From positions 112,951,781-113,015,780 of the forward strand of contig OW121743.1 in assembly GCA_933228675.1 (NCBI GenBank): a DNA stretch of 64,000 nucleotides. Direction: 5' to 3'. Of the stretch, positions 37,016 to 48,667 are shown piece after piece. The notes under the pieces were generated by a model. It searched no databases. It worked only from the letters and a program-made list of their open reading frames with translations, and was not told where the DNA came from. The stretch's first letter is position 1, and each line of letters starts with the position of its first letter. Source of the stretch: Stomorhina lunata. Lineage: Eukaryota > Arthropoda > Insecta > Diptera > Rhiniidae. Both the position numbers and the translations under genes were made by a program.

Positions 37016-39075
37016 TAGGATTTCTATCGAAAACTTTAGCAAAAACAATTTTCTATAGAAAATGTTAACATAAAAAATTTTTTATAGCAAATTTTAACAT
37101 CAAAAATTTTCTATAGAAAATTTTAACATCAAAAATTTGCTATAGAAAAATTTAACATCAAAAATTTGTAATAGAAAATTTTAAAATCAAAAACTTTCTA
37201 TAGAAAATTGTAACATCAAAAATTTTTTATAAAAAATTTAACATCAAAAAATTTTTTATAAAAAATTTAACATAAAAAACTTTCTATAAAAAATTTAACA
37301 TCCAACAATTTCCATAAAAAATTTAACCTCAAAAATTTTCTGTAAAAAATTTTAACATCAAAAACTTTGCTAGAATTTGATGTTCAAAATTCTCTTTAGA
37401 AAATTTTAACACTAAAAATTTTCTATAGAATTTTTTAATATAAAAAATTGTCCATAGAGGTTTTTGACATCAAGTATTTTCTATAAAATATTTAACACCA
37501 AATATTTTTTATAGAAACTTTCAACACCAAAAATTTTTAGAAAATTTTAACATGAAAAATTTTCTGTAGAAAATTCTATAAAAAATTTTAACATTTAAAT
37601 ATCAAATTTTCTATAACAGATTTTAACACCAAAAATTAAAAAAAAAATAAATTTTCTATAGAAAATTTTAACATAAAATATTTTCTCTAGAAAATTTTAA
37701 CATCAAAAATTTTCTGTAGATAAATTTAACATCAAAAATTTTCTATAGAAAATTTTAACATCAAAAATTTTCTATAGAAAATTTTAACATCAAAAATTTT
37801 CTATAGAAAATTTTAACATCAAAAATTTTCTATAGAAAATTTTAACATCAAAAATTTTCTATAGAAAATTTTAACATCAAAAATTTTCTATAGAAAATTT
37901 TAACATCAAAAATTTTCTATAGAAAATTTTAACATCAAAAATTTTCTATAGAAAATTTTAACATCAAAAATTTTCTATAGAAAATTTTAACATCAAAAAT
38001 TTTCTATAGAAAATTTTAACATCAAAAATTTTCTATAGAAAATTTTAACATCAAAAATTTTCTATAGAAAATTTTAACATCAAAAATTTTCTATAGAAAA
38101 TTTTAACATAAAAAATTTTCTATAGAAAATTTTAACATAAAAAATTTTCTATAGAAAATTTTAACATCAAAAATTTTCTATAGAAAATTTTAACATCAAA
38201 AATTTTCTATAGAAAATTTTAACATCAAAAATTTTCTATAGAAAATTTTAACATCAAAAATTTTCTATAGAAAATTTTAACATCAAAAATTTTCTATAGA
38301 AAATTTTAACATCAAAAATTTTCTATAGAAAATTTTAACATCAAAAATTTTCTATAGAAAATTTTAACATCAAAAATTTTCTATAGAAAATTTTAACATC
38401 AAAAATTTTCTATAGAAAATTTTAACATCAAAAATTTTCTATAGAAAATTTTAACATCAAAAATTTTCTATAGAAAATTTTAACATCAAAAATTTTCTAT
38501 AGAAAATTTTAACAACAAAAATTTTCTATAGAAAATTTTAACATCAAAAATTTTCTATAGAAAATTTTAACATCAAAAATTTTCTATAGAAAATTTTAAC
38601 ATCAAAAATTTTCTATAGAAAATTTTAACATCAAAAATTTTCTATAGAAAATTTTAACATCAAAAATTTTCTATAGAAAATTTTAACATCAAAAATTTTC
38701 TATAGAAAATTTTAACATCAAAAATTTTCTATAGAAAATTTTAACATCAAAAATTTTCTATAGAAAATTTTAACATCAAAAATTTTCTATAGAAAATTTT
38801 AACATCAAAAATTTTCTATAGAAAATTTTAACATCAAAAATTTTCTATAGAAAATTTTAACATCAAAAATTTTCTATAGAAAATTTTAACATCAAAAATT
38901 TTCTATAGAAAATTTTAACATCAAAAATTTTCTATAGAAAATTTTAACATCAAAAATTTTCTATAGAAAATTTTAACATCAAAAATTTTCTATAGAAAAT
39001 TTTAACACCAACAATTTTCTATAGAAAATTTTAACATCAAAAATTTTCTATAGAAAATTTTAGCATCAAAAATTT
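37016..39075. repeat. 29-bp dyad-core array with homogeneous block
   Basis: About 37.0-37.74 kb is diverged. From 37743 to about 39060 there are some 45 nearly identical 29-bp units (CTATAG at 37743 and 37772), with rare changes such as ACATAAAA near 38108 and ACAACAAAA near 38513. The array continues past an insertion (39650-40235). Confidence 0.97.
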
Positions 39076-39077
39076 TC

Positions 39078-39345
39078 GAAAGAAATTAATTTTTAGTTGA
39101 ACCATGAATTTATGTTAAGAGGTTGTGGGTTCGAATCCGGGCTCAGGTTCATATCATAAATTTTTATTTTTTAATTTTTTTTTATTTTTTTTTAATAATG
39201 TAAATCGCGGTGCCCATGCAATTTAATTGAAAGAAATTAATTTTTAGTTGAACCATGAATTTATGTTAAGAGGTTGTGGGTTCGAATCCGGGCTCAGGTT
39301 CATATCATAAATTTTTATTTTTTAATTTTTTTTTTAATAATTTTT
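39078..39345. repeat. 151-bp tandem duplication carrying a tRNA-like B box
   Basis: A segment starting GAAAGAAATTAATTTTTAGT is present at 39078 and 39229. Each copy holds GGTTCGAATCC (39128-39138 and 39279-39289), a perfect match to the RNA polymerase III B-box consensus, and an A-box-like TAGTTGAACCA 34 bp upstream. The flanking arms do not pair into a tRNA cloverleaf, so a tRNA-derived SINE is likelier than a tRNA gene. Plus strand by box orientation. Confidence 0.65.
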
Positions 39346-39649
39346 ATGATTTTTAAATTAGATTAATAATTTTTAAGAATACTGAAAAAACTATGTGACA
39401 CTTAGCAGTGTGGAATGCTGCATTTTCTGTCCCGCTACGGACTTCATCAGCACACTGTGTCACCAACTGTTAGATGCCAGTAGTTAAGATCATCTATTTA
39501 ACTGAATTCTTAAGCGAAATTGAAAACGAGAATTATATTAACACTCATTTCTATTTCACCTATGACCATATGATCGATTCAGTTAGACGAACTTATCCAC
39601 CATAGTTTTTTCCTTTATGTTTTGTATTCCTATCCTTTATTAATCTACA
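39346..39649 (-). mobile_element. unassigned insertion carrying the ribozyme-like fold
   Basis: Non-array sequence that, with 39078-39345, interrupts a homogeneous 29-bp array. No open frame. A Penelope-like element remnant is possible because of the hammerhead-like motif, but no reverse transcriptase or GIY-YIG sequence is present. Confidence 0.35.
39395..39463 (-). ncRNA. type I hammerhead-ribozyme-like fold
   Basis: Read on the minus strand: stem I 5' strand (39463-39451), CUGAUGA (39450-39444), stem II GUCC/GGAC with a short loop, GAAA (39427-39424), a small stem III AUG/CAU with loop CAG (39423-39415), then U and C (39414, 39413), and the stem I 3' strand as two blocks, CACACUG and GUGUCAC, separated by a 4-nt bulge. 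The order and core residues match a type I hammerhead with UUC as cleavage triplet, cutting between 39413 and 39412. The oddity is an A/A mismatch where the usual G-C pair closes stem II, which could weaken activity. Hammerheads with short stem III are known from Penelope-like retroelements; that assignment here is inference. Confidence 0.6.
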
Positions 39650-40235
39650 TTTTCTATAGAAAATTTTAACATCAAAAATTTTCTATAGAAAATTTTAACA
39701 TCAAAAATTTTCTATAGAAAATTTTAACATCCAGAATTTTCTATAGAAAATTTTAACATCAAAAATTTTCTATAGAAAATTTTAACATCAAAAATTTTCT
39801 ATAGAAAATTTTAACATCAAAAATTTTCTATAGAAAATTTTAACATCAAAAATTTTCTATAGAAAATTTTAACATCATAAATTTTCTATAGAAAATTTTA
39901 ACATCAAAAATTTACTATAGGAAATTATAACATCAAAAATTTTCTATAGAAAATTATAACATCAAAAATTTTCTATAGAAAATTTTAACATCAAAAATTT
40001 TCTATAGAAAATTTTAACATTAAAAATTTTCTCTAGAAATTTTTAACATCAAAAATTTTCGAGAGAAAATTCAACATCAAAAATTTTCTATAGAAAACAT
40101 TAACATCAAAAATTTCCTAAAGAAAACTTTAACATCAAAAATTTTTAATAGAAACTTTATCATGACAATTTTCATTATAGAAAACTTTAACATCAGAAGT
40201 TTTCTATAGAAACCATGTACACCAAAATTTTTAAA
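39650..40235. repeat. 29-bp dyad-core array, continuation
   Basis: Resumes with the same unit and phase type as 37743-39060 and then decays to the right (TTTCGAGAG, CTAAAG variants). Confidence 0.95.
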
Positions 40236-41300
40236 TCAATAATAATTTTAAAGGCATTTTAGCGTATGTCTACTATTTTAGGCAAGTGTACAATTTTTAA
40301 ATGTTTCCGCTTTTATATATCAACACCTTGGCAGTCATGTACATTTATCCATATAATAATTTTTTATTAAATTCCCCCTAAGAGTTTATTTGGACATTTC
40401 CTGCTTGAAGTCTTATATTTCTTACATAGCTGTATAGTGTGATTAAAATAAAAAATAAAACTACTTTTTGAATTATTTCAATTATTTGTTAATTAATATG
40501 ATTAATTGTTATTCTATTTCATGAATTTTAAATTAAATTATTTGCTTGATTTATTCCTTCTAAAAGAAATTAAATTAAAGTATAAATTATTATTCTTAAT
40601 AGAAATAAATTTTTCAGAAAATTATTTGAAAATTTTTGAATTCAATATTCTTCATTCTAAACAAAAATATCAAAATTTAATATATTTGAATAATACTAGC
40701 AAGAATAATATTCGATATTTTTTTATTCAAATATTGAAAAATTTCATATTTTTCCAACAATTTTATTTCAAACAAAATTTTTAAAATATTAAAATTTTTT
40801 ATTTATTTCAAACTTTTTGTCTTGATTAATTTTATTCAAACCAAAAAATGAAGAATAAAATTTATTTCATACAATATTGTAGAATTTTTTGAATCTTCAA
40901 ACATTTAATATAAATAAATTTATTTATTTTGAGATTTGAAAAATAAAACAAAAAATAATAATAATAAAAACATACAAGCGAAAATTAGTTTCCGTATTAA
41001 AAAACTACGTTCCACATCCTAAGATAGGTATACATTAGTATACATTAGTATAAAACTTGATTTCGTTAAACCATGGTGTTGTGTTCAATTGGCCGATACA
41101 TCTTATATCCGATAGATAATCCTAGTTCCAAAACAAAGATCCATTCTAATTTTAGTCAATATATCGTGATTACAATGTACACATATTTCTATGCATTACA
41201 AACTTATGTATAAGCGAGTAAGATAATCCTATTAGTAATATAATTCTATAGTCACATCTATGGTTATATGATATGGACCAATAACGTTACAAATTTTAAT
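40236..41300. other. very AT-rich unique DNA
   Basis: No gene seen. A 92-codon frame at 40506-40784 is low-complexity (F, L, K, N, I), as expected from base composition. Confidence 0.5.
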
Positions 41301-41872
41301 AAATTCGAAGATACATATCTGTGCTAATTTTTATATTTTTCACCATCTCGAGTCGATTTAACACTCCAGCTGGTGGGTGATATGTATGTATTTAAGCTTT
41401 AAGAAAAATCTGTAAAGCTTTTGATCCATATTCAACCTTAGTAGTAAAGGGTATCAAAATGAAGTAGTTTTTTTTTAATTTCACATTAAGGAATACATTA
41501 CGATTTTGTTCAAAAAGTATTGGGATCTTCCGTAATTTTCGCAATCAAAATATAGGTCGCAAAAAAATTTAATGAAATTGGCTGAAATCGATCTATTATT
41601 TCGGAGAACTCACATTGGTCTGAATTCCCGGAATAGAAATTTTGACACAAATTCGTGTATTTTGTATTTAATTTCGAAGAAATATTTATTATACAAATAA
41701 AAATCATTGCACCAAATTTCGTTGCAATCGGTGATCGACCTGTTGACCAATTGCGCAATAAAAAATATAAAAAAAGTTCATACAAGTTTGTTTACTTGGA
41801 TCTTGTTTCACCTTAGTGTAAGGTATCATATGGTCGGTCTTGACCGGCACTTGTTGTTTTTACTTGTTTTAT
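41301..41872 (-). mobile_element. dispersed-element remnant
   Basis: On the minus strand the end reads AAAACAAGTAAAAACAACAA, then the hairpin CCGGTCAAGACCG, then ACCATATGATACCTTACACT. This AACAAGTAA start with a GC hairpin and an ATAYCYTACACY segment is a style common in higher-fly repeat ends and recalls the one at 6736. The other end is uncertain (GTAAAGGGTATCAAA near 41446 or further left). Confidence 0.45.
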
Positions 41873-44100
41873 CAAAAAACTGTGATCAGCTATGAACCTC
41901 AATTTAAATTGAATCAAAATTAAGGCTCATACCTAAGACCACAAATGTTGACACCCTAAAATGCAATACTAAAGATACACTCTCTATTCAAAATTATATA
42001 ATGTTATATAATATAATAAAAAATGTGTTTTGTTGGTCGTTGGAAAATATGGTCACCATAACTATAATAAATTTACTTGGATATTTAGTCAGCAGGCTGG
42101 ACGAACATCTTTAAATTCACCTAGAATGTGATTCTGAGTTGATTGGTGTACTTAAAGATAGATGTAAGACTTATATTTTATTGCATTAGAAATGCAGCAC
42201 AAACCCAATATACCCTTTCCACCCATGATGACGAAGGATAAAATTATTTCTATACTTAAATCGCTAAGATTAAAATATTTGTAAATTAAAATTTATGTCC
42301 GATCTTCTTACCCACTTCAAACACTAGATCGTTTACATTATTATGATTATAATCATTACACTAAAAACCATCGTCTTCACTAATTTTTTAATCTTTTTTT
42401 ATTTTAAAAAATCTGTAAACGATTTTCAATAGTCAAAAAATCTTGTTTGAAATAAATTCTCCAAACATTTTATTTTTACTGTTCACAGAAAATTTTGAAA
42501 TAATCAAAAAAATTAGTTTGAATTAAAATTATTCCAAAAATTTTGTTGTGAATAAAATTATTCAAGCTAAATTTTCTTAAATAAAAAAATTTTGGGAGTT
42601 TTGAAGAAATTTAAATTTTATTTACAAGCAATAAAATGAAATAAAGAAATATTTTATTTCTTTGAAAGGAATACAAATTTAAATTATTTCAATTTTTACA
42701 AAAAAATATTGATTTCATTTCAAAATTTGTATTTGAAATGTAATAATTTTAAATAATAACTTAACATAATAAATCCAGAAAACCACATGCAAATTGTTAT
42801 TTTATTTTAAACAATCTTAAATAATTCTAACTTAATTATATTCCTTGTAAATAAACTAAATAACAAAATAATTTAATTTTTTTCAAAATTTTATATAAAA
42901 ATAATCGAAATGTACAGCTATGATTTCTTACGTTTAGAGCTTTTAAAGAAAATTATTCTACTTTGTTTTCCAATGAAACGAAAGAACAGTGAAGATTAAA
43001 AAAAAATAAAAAGAAGAAATTCAGTCACACCTATAGAGGATGTAAAGGGATGAGGTCTAAGTTTTTGATACCTTGGGCTAGTTTTCTAACCACAACTGCT
43101 GTGTTATAACACATTTAACTTTATGTTTATTTTTCTTTATGTTTTGGGTCTTATTTATTGTTGATCTCAAGAAAATTGTATTTAGTTAAAAACGTTTTAA
43201 ATGAAATTAAATGAGACTTAAACAAACCAAACAGAAGCACATCTGGTCAAAATTATTAAAATGTTAAGCAACAACAAAATTAAATAAAATGGAAAGATAT
43301 TAAAATTAAATAAGCATTGGAAATATATTAGATTATATGAAAAACTAGATCATAAAAAAGCTTAGCAGAAGATCATCGAAATGCATTTAAGGCAAAAAAC
43401 CCTAAAATAAAAATTTAAAAAAATTCTTTTTTTCTGAATAAAAACATATTAAGGAATTTGATTAAATTTTCTAAACTCCTTAATTTTTTAAAAGGATATC
43501 ATATCCAAAACAACAAAAATATAAACCAACTAAACAACAATTTTATACTAAAGTATAGAAAAACCTTCAACCCTACCAGCGACAATACCCATAATTCATC
43601 ATCGACAAACACTTGCACATACTCGTATGTGCATGCATGTGCATGATTGTTTGGATGTGCTGTTTCACACCCTGTGAAAAGAACTTATTTTAGCCGGAAG
43701 TTGAAATGACACAACTTGTGGGAGTTTTGTAATAAACTACGTGATCTCACGCCAACCAGTCAAAAGTGCACCAAAAGAAAAAAGGACTTTGCAAAGGCAG
43801 TGGTTTTGAAGAAATTTATTTTTAGCTTTGGAGAGTAGGAAATTTAGTATCCCGTTTTAGATTAGATAATTTTTGGCTTTGCAACCACTGTTTTGTGATA
43901 ATGTGTCTTATGTCAAAGAACGACAAAAGCAACCAGGTAACAAACACAACAATGTAGATGGCTTTCGATGATAAAGTTGATAAAGTCATGGGCGAAAATA
44001 GAACAAAATAGGATAAATGTAAAAAAAAACACCTAGGACATCGTAATTTTACCTTGGCTTTATTTAGATTTTAAATAAGGATAACTGAAAAAAAGAAAAG
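41873..44100. other. unique DNA, no supported gene
   Basis: A CCCTTTCCACCCATGATGAC segment near 42214 may be another element end. A minus-strand acceptor at 44075 with donor CAAG|GTAAAA was checked; all frames between them contain stops. Confidence 0.45.
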
Positions 44101-44104
44101 AAAT

Positions 44105-45823
44105 TAATTTTCTATATAAAATCTTTCCCACAAAAAAAATTCGATATAACATTTTTAGTATAGAAAAACTTTATCCTATATAAATTGTCTACATAAAAAT
44201 TTTTTTTTATAGAAAAATTTTTCTTAAAAAATTGTTTTTATAGAACAATTTTCGTTGAAAAATTTTTTCTATAGAAAAATTTCCGTCAAAAAATTTTTCT
44301 TAAAAAATTGTTCCTATAGAAAAATTTTCGTTTAAAAATTTTTTCTATAGAAAAATTTTCGTTAAAAAATTTTTTATATAAAAAAATTTTCGTTAAAAAA
44401 TTTGTTTTATAGAAAAATTTTCGTTAACAAATTTTTTCTATACAAACATTTTCGTTAAAATTTTTTTTCTATAGCAAAATTTTCGTTAAAATTTTTTTTC
44501 TACAGAAACATTTTCGTTAAGAAATTTTTTCTATAGAAAAATTTTCATTAAAAAATTTTTTCTATAGAAAAATTTTCATTAAAAAAATTTTTCTATAGAA
44601 AAATTTTCATTAAAAAAATTTTTCTATAGAAAAATTTTCATTAAAAAAATTTTCGTTTAAAGATTTTTTCTATAGAAAAATTTTCGTTAAAAGACTATTT
44701 CTATAGTAAAATTTTCGTTAAAAAATGTTTTATATAAAAAAATTTTCGTTACAAAATTTGTTTTATAGAAAAATTTTTTCTATACAAACATTTTCGTTAA
44801 AAAATTTTTTATTTCGTTAAAAATTTTTTTCTATAGAAAACTTTTCGTTAAGAAATTTTTTCTATAGAAAAATTTTCGTTAAAAATTTTTTCTATAGAAA
44901 AGTTTTCGTTAAAATTTTTTTCTACAGAAAAATTTTCGTTAAAAAATTTTTGCTATTGAAAGATATTCTTTAAAAATTTTTTTCTATAGAAAAATTTTCG
45001 TTAAAAGATTTTTTCTATAGAAAAATTTTTGTTAAAAATTGTTTCTAATGAAAAATTTTCGTTAAAAATTTTTTCTATAGAAAAATTTTCCTTAAAAACT
45101 TTTTCCTATAGAAAAATTTTCGTTGAAAAATTTTTTCTATAGAAAAATTTCCATACAAAAAATATTTTCTATAGAAAAATTTGCGTTAGAAATTTTTTAT
45201 ACAGAAATTTTTTTAAAAATGTTTTTGTTTTCTTAAAAAAATTTAGAAAAATTTTCTTAAAAAAATTTAGAAAAATTTTCTTTACAAAATTTAGAAAAAT
45301 TTTCTTTACAAAATTTAAAAAAATTTCCTTTACAAAATTTTTTCTATAGAAAAATTTTCCATATGAAATTTTTTCTATAGAAAAATTTTCTTTACAATAT
45401 TGTTTCACTTAAGAAATTTTGTTTAGAAATTTTTTTTTTTTAGAAAAGTTTACTTTACAAAATTTTTTCTATAGGTAATTTTTCTTTTCAAAATTTTTTC
45501 TATAGAAATATTATCTTTCGAAAAATTTTCCTTACAAAATTTTTTTTTTTAATTCTTTTTCTATAGAAAAATTTTCTTTACAAATTTTTTTCTATAAAAA
45601 AATTATTTTTACAAATATTTTTAGAAAATTTTCTTTACAAATTTTTTTCTCTGGAAAAATATTCTTCACAAAATTTTTTCTATAGAAAAATTTTCTTAAC
45701 AAAATTTTTTCTGTAGAAAAATTTTCTTAACTAAACTTTACAAAATTGTTTCCATAGAAAAATTTTCTTTACAAAATTTAAAAAAAATTTTCTTTGGAAA
45801 TTTTTTTCTACAGAAATTTTTTA
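44105..45823. repeat. 31-bp dyad-core array (CGTTA linker)
   Basis: Unit CTATAGAAAAATTTTCGTTA plus AAAAAATTTTT, period 31 (44531, 44562, 44593). The linker moves to TTTAC or CTTTACAAAA after about 45.2 kb. Confidence 0.94.
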
Positions 45824-46008
45824 CAAAAAGAATGACTATTCGCATTTGATCCCAAATCTGTTACATTTATTTATTAATGTAACAGACCAATTTATTGATA
45901 AAAAGCCAAAAATTGTTTGCGGAGAAACCAAAATTCCTCGACGCGTTTCGATGGTTGGTTAGGCCATCTCTTCAGGAGGATTATCCCCAATTTAGACAGA
46001 TCGAAAAC
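45824..46008 (+). mobile_element. MITE-like element, copy 4
   Basis: From CAAAAAGAATGACTATTCGC through the TGTTACATT/AATGTAACA hairpin, GTTTGCGGAGAAACCAAAAT, TCGACGCGTTTCGATGG, GGCCATCTCTTCAGGAGGAT and CAGATCGA. It holds the fullest version of the right half and lacks the GTCGGGATGT terminus. Confidence 0.8.
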
Positions 46009-46160
46009 CTCGCATTTATACTTATTTACAAACAAAACTTTTCAGAATTATGTTCATAAACCATAAGTAAAAGCGTAGATCATCGACTGAACAAAAACAC
46101 AAACAATTTTCAGTTTTCATCTTCCTTCACTTCCCACATTCTTGCTGCAGGGGTTGGCTA
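46009..46160. other. short unique spacer
   Basis: Unique sequence between the MITE-like copy and resumption of the array. Nothing recognised. Confidence 0.5.
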
Positions 46161-46745
46161 CTATATTTAGAGAATTTTCTTTACAAAATTTTTTCTATAG
46201 AAAAATTTTCTTTACAAAAGTTTTTCTATAGAAAAATTTTCTTTGCAAAATTTTTTTTATAGAAAAATTTTTTTTTTATAAAATTTTTTCTAAAGAAAAA
46301 TTTTCTTTACAAAAGTTTTTCTATTAAAAATTTTTCTTTACAAAATTATTTTTATAGAAAAATTTTGTTAACAAAATTTTCTTTGGAAATTTTTTTCTAC
46401 AGAAATTTTTTAGAGAATTTGCTTTTCAAAATTTTTTAAAAAAAATTTTTCTATTAAAAAATTTTCTTTACAAAATTTTTTCCATAGAAAAATTTTCCTT
46501 ACAAAATTTTTTCTATAGAAAAATTTTCTTACAAGATTGTTTCTATAGAAAATTTTTTTTTTTTTTATAAAAAAAATTCTTTCTAGCTTGAAAGTAGTCA
46601 TATAATATGTCCCTTTTATCTATAGAAAATTGTTTTTATAGAAAAATTTTCTTTAAATTAATTTTTTCTACAGAATTTTTTTATAAAATTTTTTCTTTAG
46701 AAAGATTTTTTTTACAAAATTATTTTTTAAATAAAATTCTTTATC
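46161..46745. repeat. 31-bp dyad-core array, continuation (TTTAC linker)
   Basis: Core CTATAGAAAAATTTTC with linker TTTACAAAATTTTTT. Two short echoes of AGTAGTCATATAATATGTCC lie at 46596 and 46767. Confidence 0.9.
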
Positions 46746-48667
46746 AATCCTTTCTCTTAGCATGGAAGTAGTCATATAATATGTCCTTGTCATTTATATA
46801 AATTTGTGCGTACGTGTGTTGTTTTATCTGAGGTAATATTTTAAACGAATGCATTGTGGTTTTTTACATGTCGACTTTCGTTGCGTGTTTCTATTAGAAA
46901 CGAAAAAAACTGACACCAAACCATAAAATACAATATTCCATGTACACAAAATCATGTAGACAGACAGTCTTTAGGTGCATGGTAGCATTTTAACTAAAAA
47001 TAGTACATGAATAGACTGACAGACAGAAGGACAGATACTAAGAACATGCAACACAAAAGCTAAATGTGTGTTAATAAACTAATTCAAATGATACATATAC
47101 ATAGAGAAATGAAAACCCAGTGAATATTTTTGAAGGAAATAAATAGTAAATAATTTGAGTTGAGGCAAAAGCTGTATATCTATCTATTTTCCATCAACTC
47201 GTCCACGTGCTTGCCAATTCATCCGTTTCTCTGCCCATTCATTTGTCTCTTCATTATATAAATTTTGCTAAATATTTTTGGATAGCTTTTCAAAAAATAA
47301 TTCCTGACAAATTGTTACTTGGGTAACCACGTCATCACCTCTTCCTATGCATATAAATGTTATATAATATAAAAACGACTGGTAAAGCCAAAAAAAGGGA
47401 CACAATTTCACACCCAGACACATACAAGCCTTTATTTACTCTTAGCCTTCATCTGTGTGTGTTGCTCGGTAATTCTTATTCAACTCTACAAGTACAAGTG
47501 AGTTTCAGTGTATTTGGTGTAGGTGTAGAAAGTAACTCTCACATTCATACAAACATATCCTGTTAAATGTTTGGTTGTATTTTTTAATTTTTCCTCTCTG
47601 TCATGGCAACAAATTAAGATGAATCCTTAATAAATTGCCAGCGTTGACAACACACCTCATCTCGTGTCTGTCAATTTAATGGAAGCTCTAGTTTTTCCAT
47701 AGTTTAGACATGTATAATTTTGTTTTACCCAGTATCTGGAGCAGTAGAAGTCTTTTCATTAGTACTGAGTTTTAAAGATAAAAAAAAAACAACAGTAGTT
47801 GTGCGTATTCATGCAAACTCTTGCCGTTGCATGCAGCTTTTATAAAAGTAGTTTTTGCTGCGTCTATTCTATTAATGTCTATGGCGCCATAGTCAGTTAG
47901 TGGAACTTTAAGGTCTAATCAATTACAATTTCCAGGAATAAATTATGGTGGGATATAAATTGGATATTGTCTTTGGTTAGCTATGGTAAAATAATGAATG
48001 CAGGAATAATACAATTAAACTAATAACAAAAGAAAGGCAATTAAGCCACAGGAAACACATCTTACATTTTATAACTTATTTTAAAAAGTTCTATAAATTC
48101 AATATTTAACAAAAATTTTCTTACCATAGCTTCAACATCATATGTAATACCTTACATTAATATAAATAAATGTTTGCAATTCCCGAAAAAATTGCTGGCA
48201 ATAAAAAACTTTTTTTTCAAAAAACTCAAAACTCCCTCACGATTTTTCCCAGTAATTTTCATTATATTATTTTTTTTTTTGTCAATAGAAAAGAAAACTA
48301 CACAAATGTCAATGAAAAAATTGAAATTGCTGCCATTAAAGTAAATCCCTTACCATAAATTTGTTAAACCCTTTTTCTCGTTTTTTCTGATTTTTCATTT
48401 TTAACGCCCCATAGTTTATTCATTGGTTTCAGTAATGTTTGCTCTGTTTTTCATTTTATTTTCATGATTGCGTTCATCTTCCTCTACAATTTAAAGTATT
48501 TGACTGTGCGAGTGTGTGTGTGTTTTTCAAATTCACGAAAATTATCTTAAAAATAAAATAAAAACATAAATTTTCTATTTGCTTAAAAAAGTCATGTAAA
48601 GATATTGGGAACAAAACGCACAAAATTGCTTTCAGATTACACAGTAGAAAAAATAGTAGAAATATTT
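46746..48667. other. unique DNA, no supported gene
   Basis: Short frames of 62-69 codons only, none recognisable. A (GT)n run lies near 48510-48523. Confidence 0.5.

Noticed and set aside
39094..39150. Functional tRNA gene
   Set aside because: A and B boxes are present, but the T-stem has mismatches and no acceptor stem can pair, so it is a tRNA-like repeat at most.
1..40235. CRISPR-like regular repeats
   Set aside because: Unit lengths of 25-33 bp look superficially similar, but the units abut with no variable unique spacers, there are no cas genes, and the DNA is eukaryotic.
40506..40784. 92-codon plus-strand frame
   Set aside because: Low-complexity F/L/K/N/I composition dictated by AT content.
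42309..42370. Minus-strand 49-nt interval with GTAAGA donor
   Set aside because: Acceptor lacks a pyrimidine tract; the open frame is short enough to be chance.
44043..44075. Minus-strand acceptor TTCTTTTCTTTTTTTCAG with donor CAAG|GTAAAA
   Set aside because: All three frames of the 30-odd bases between them contain stops, so there is no coding exon.
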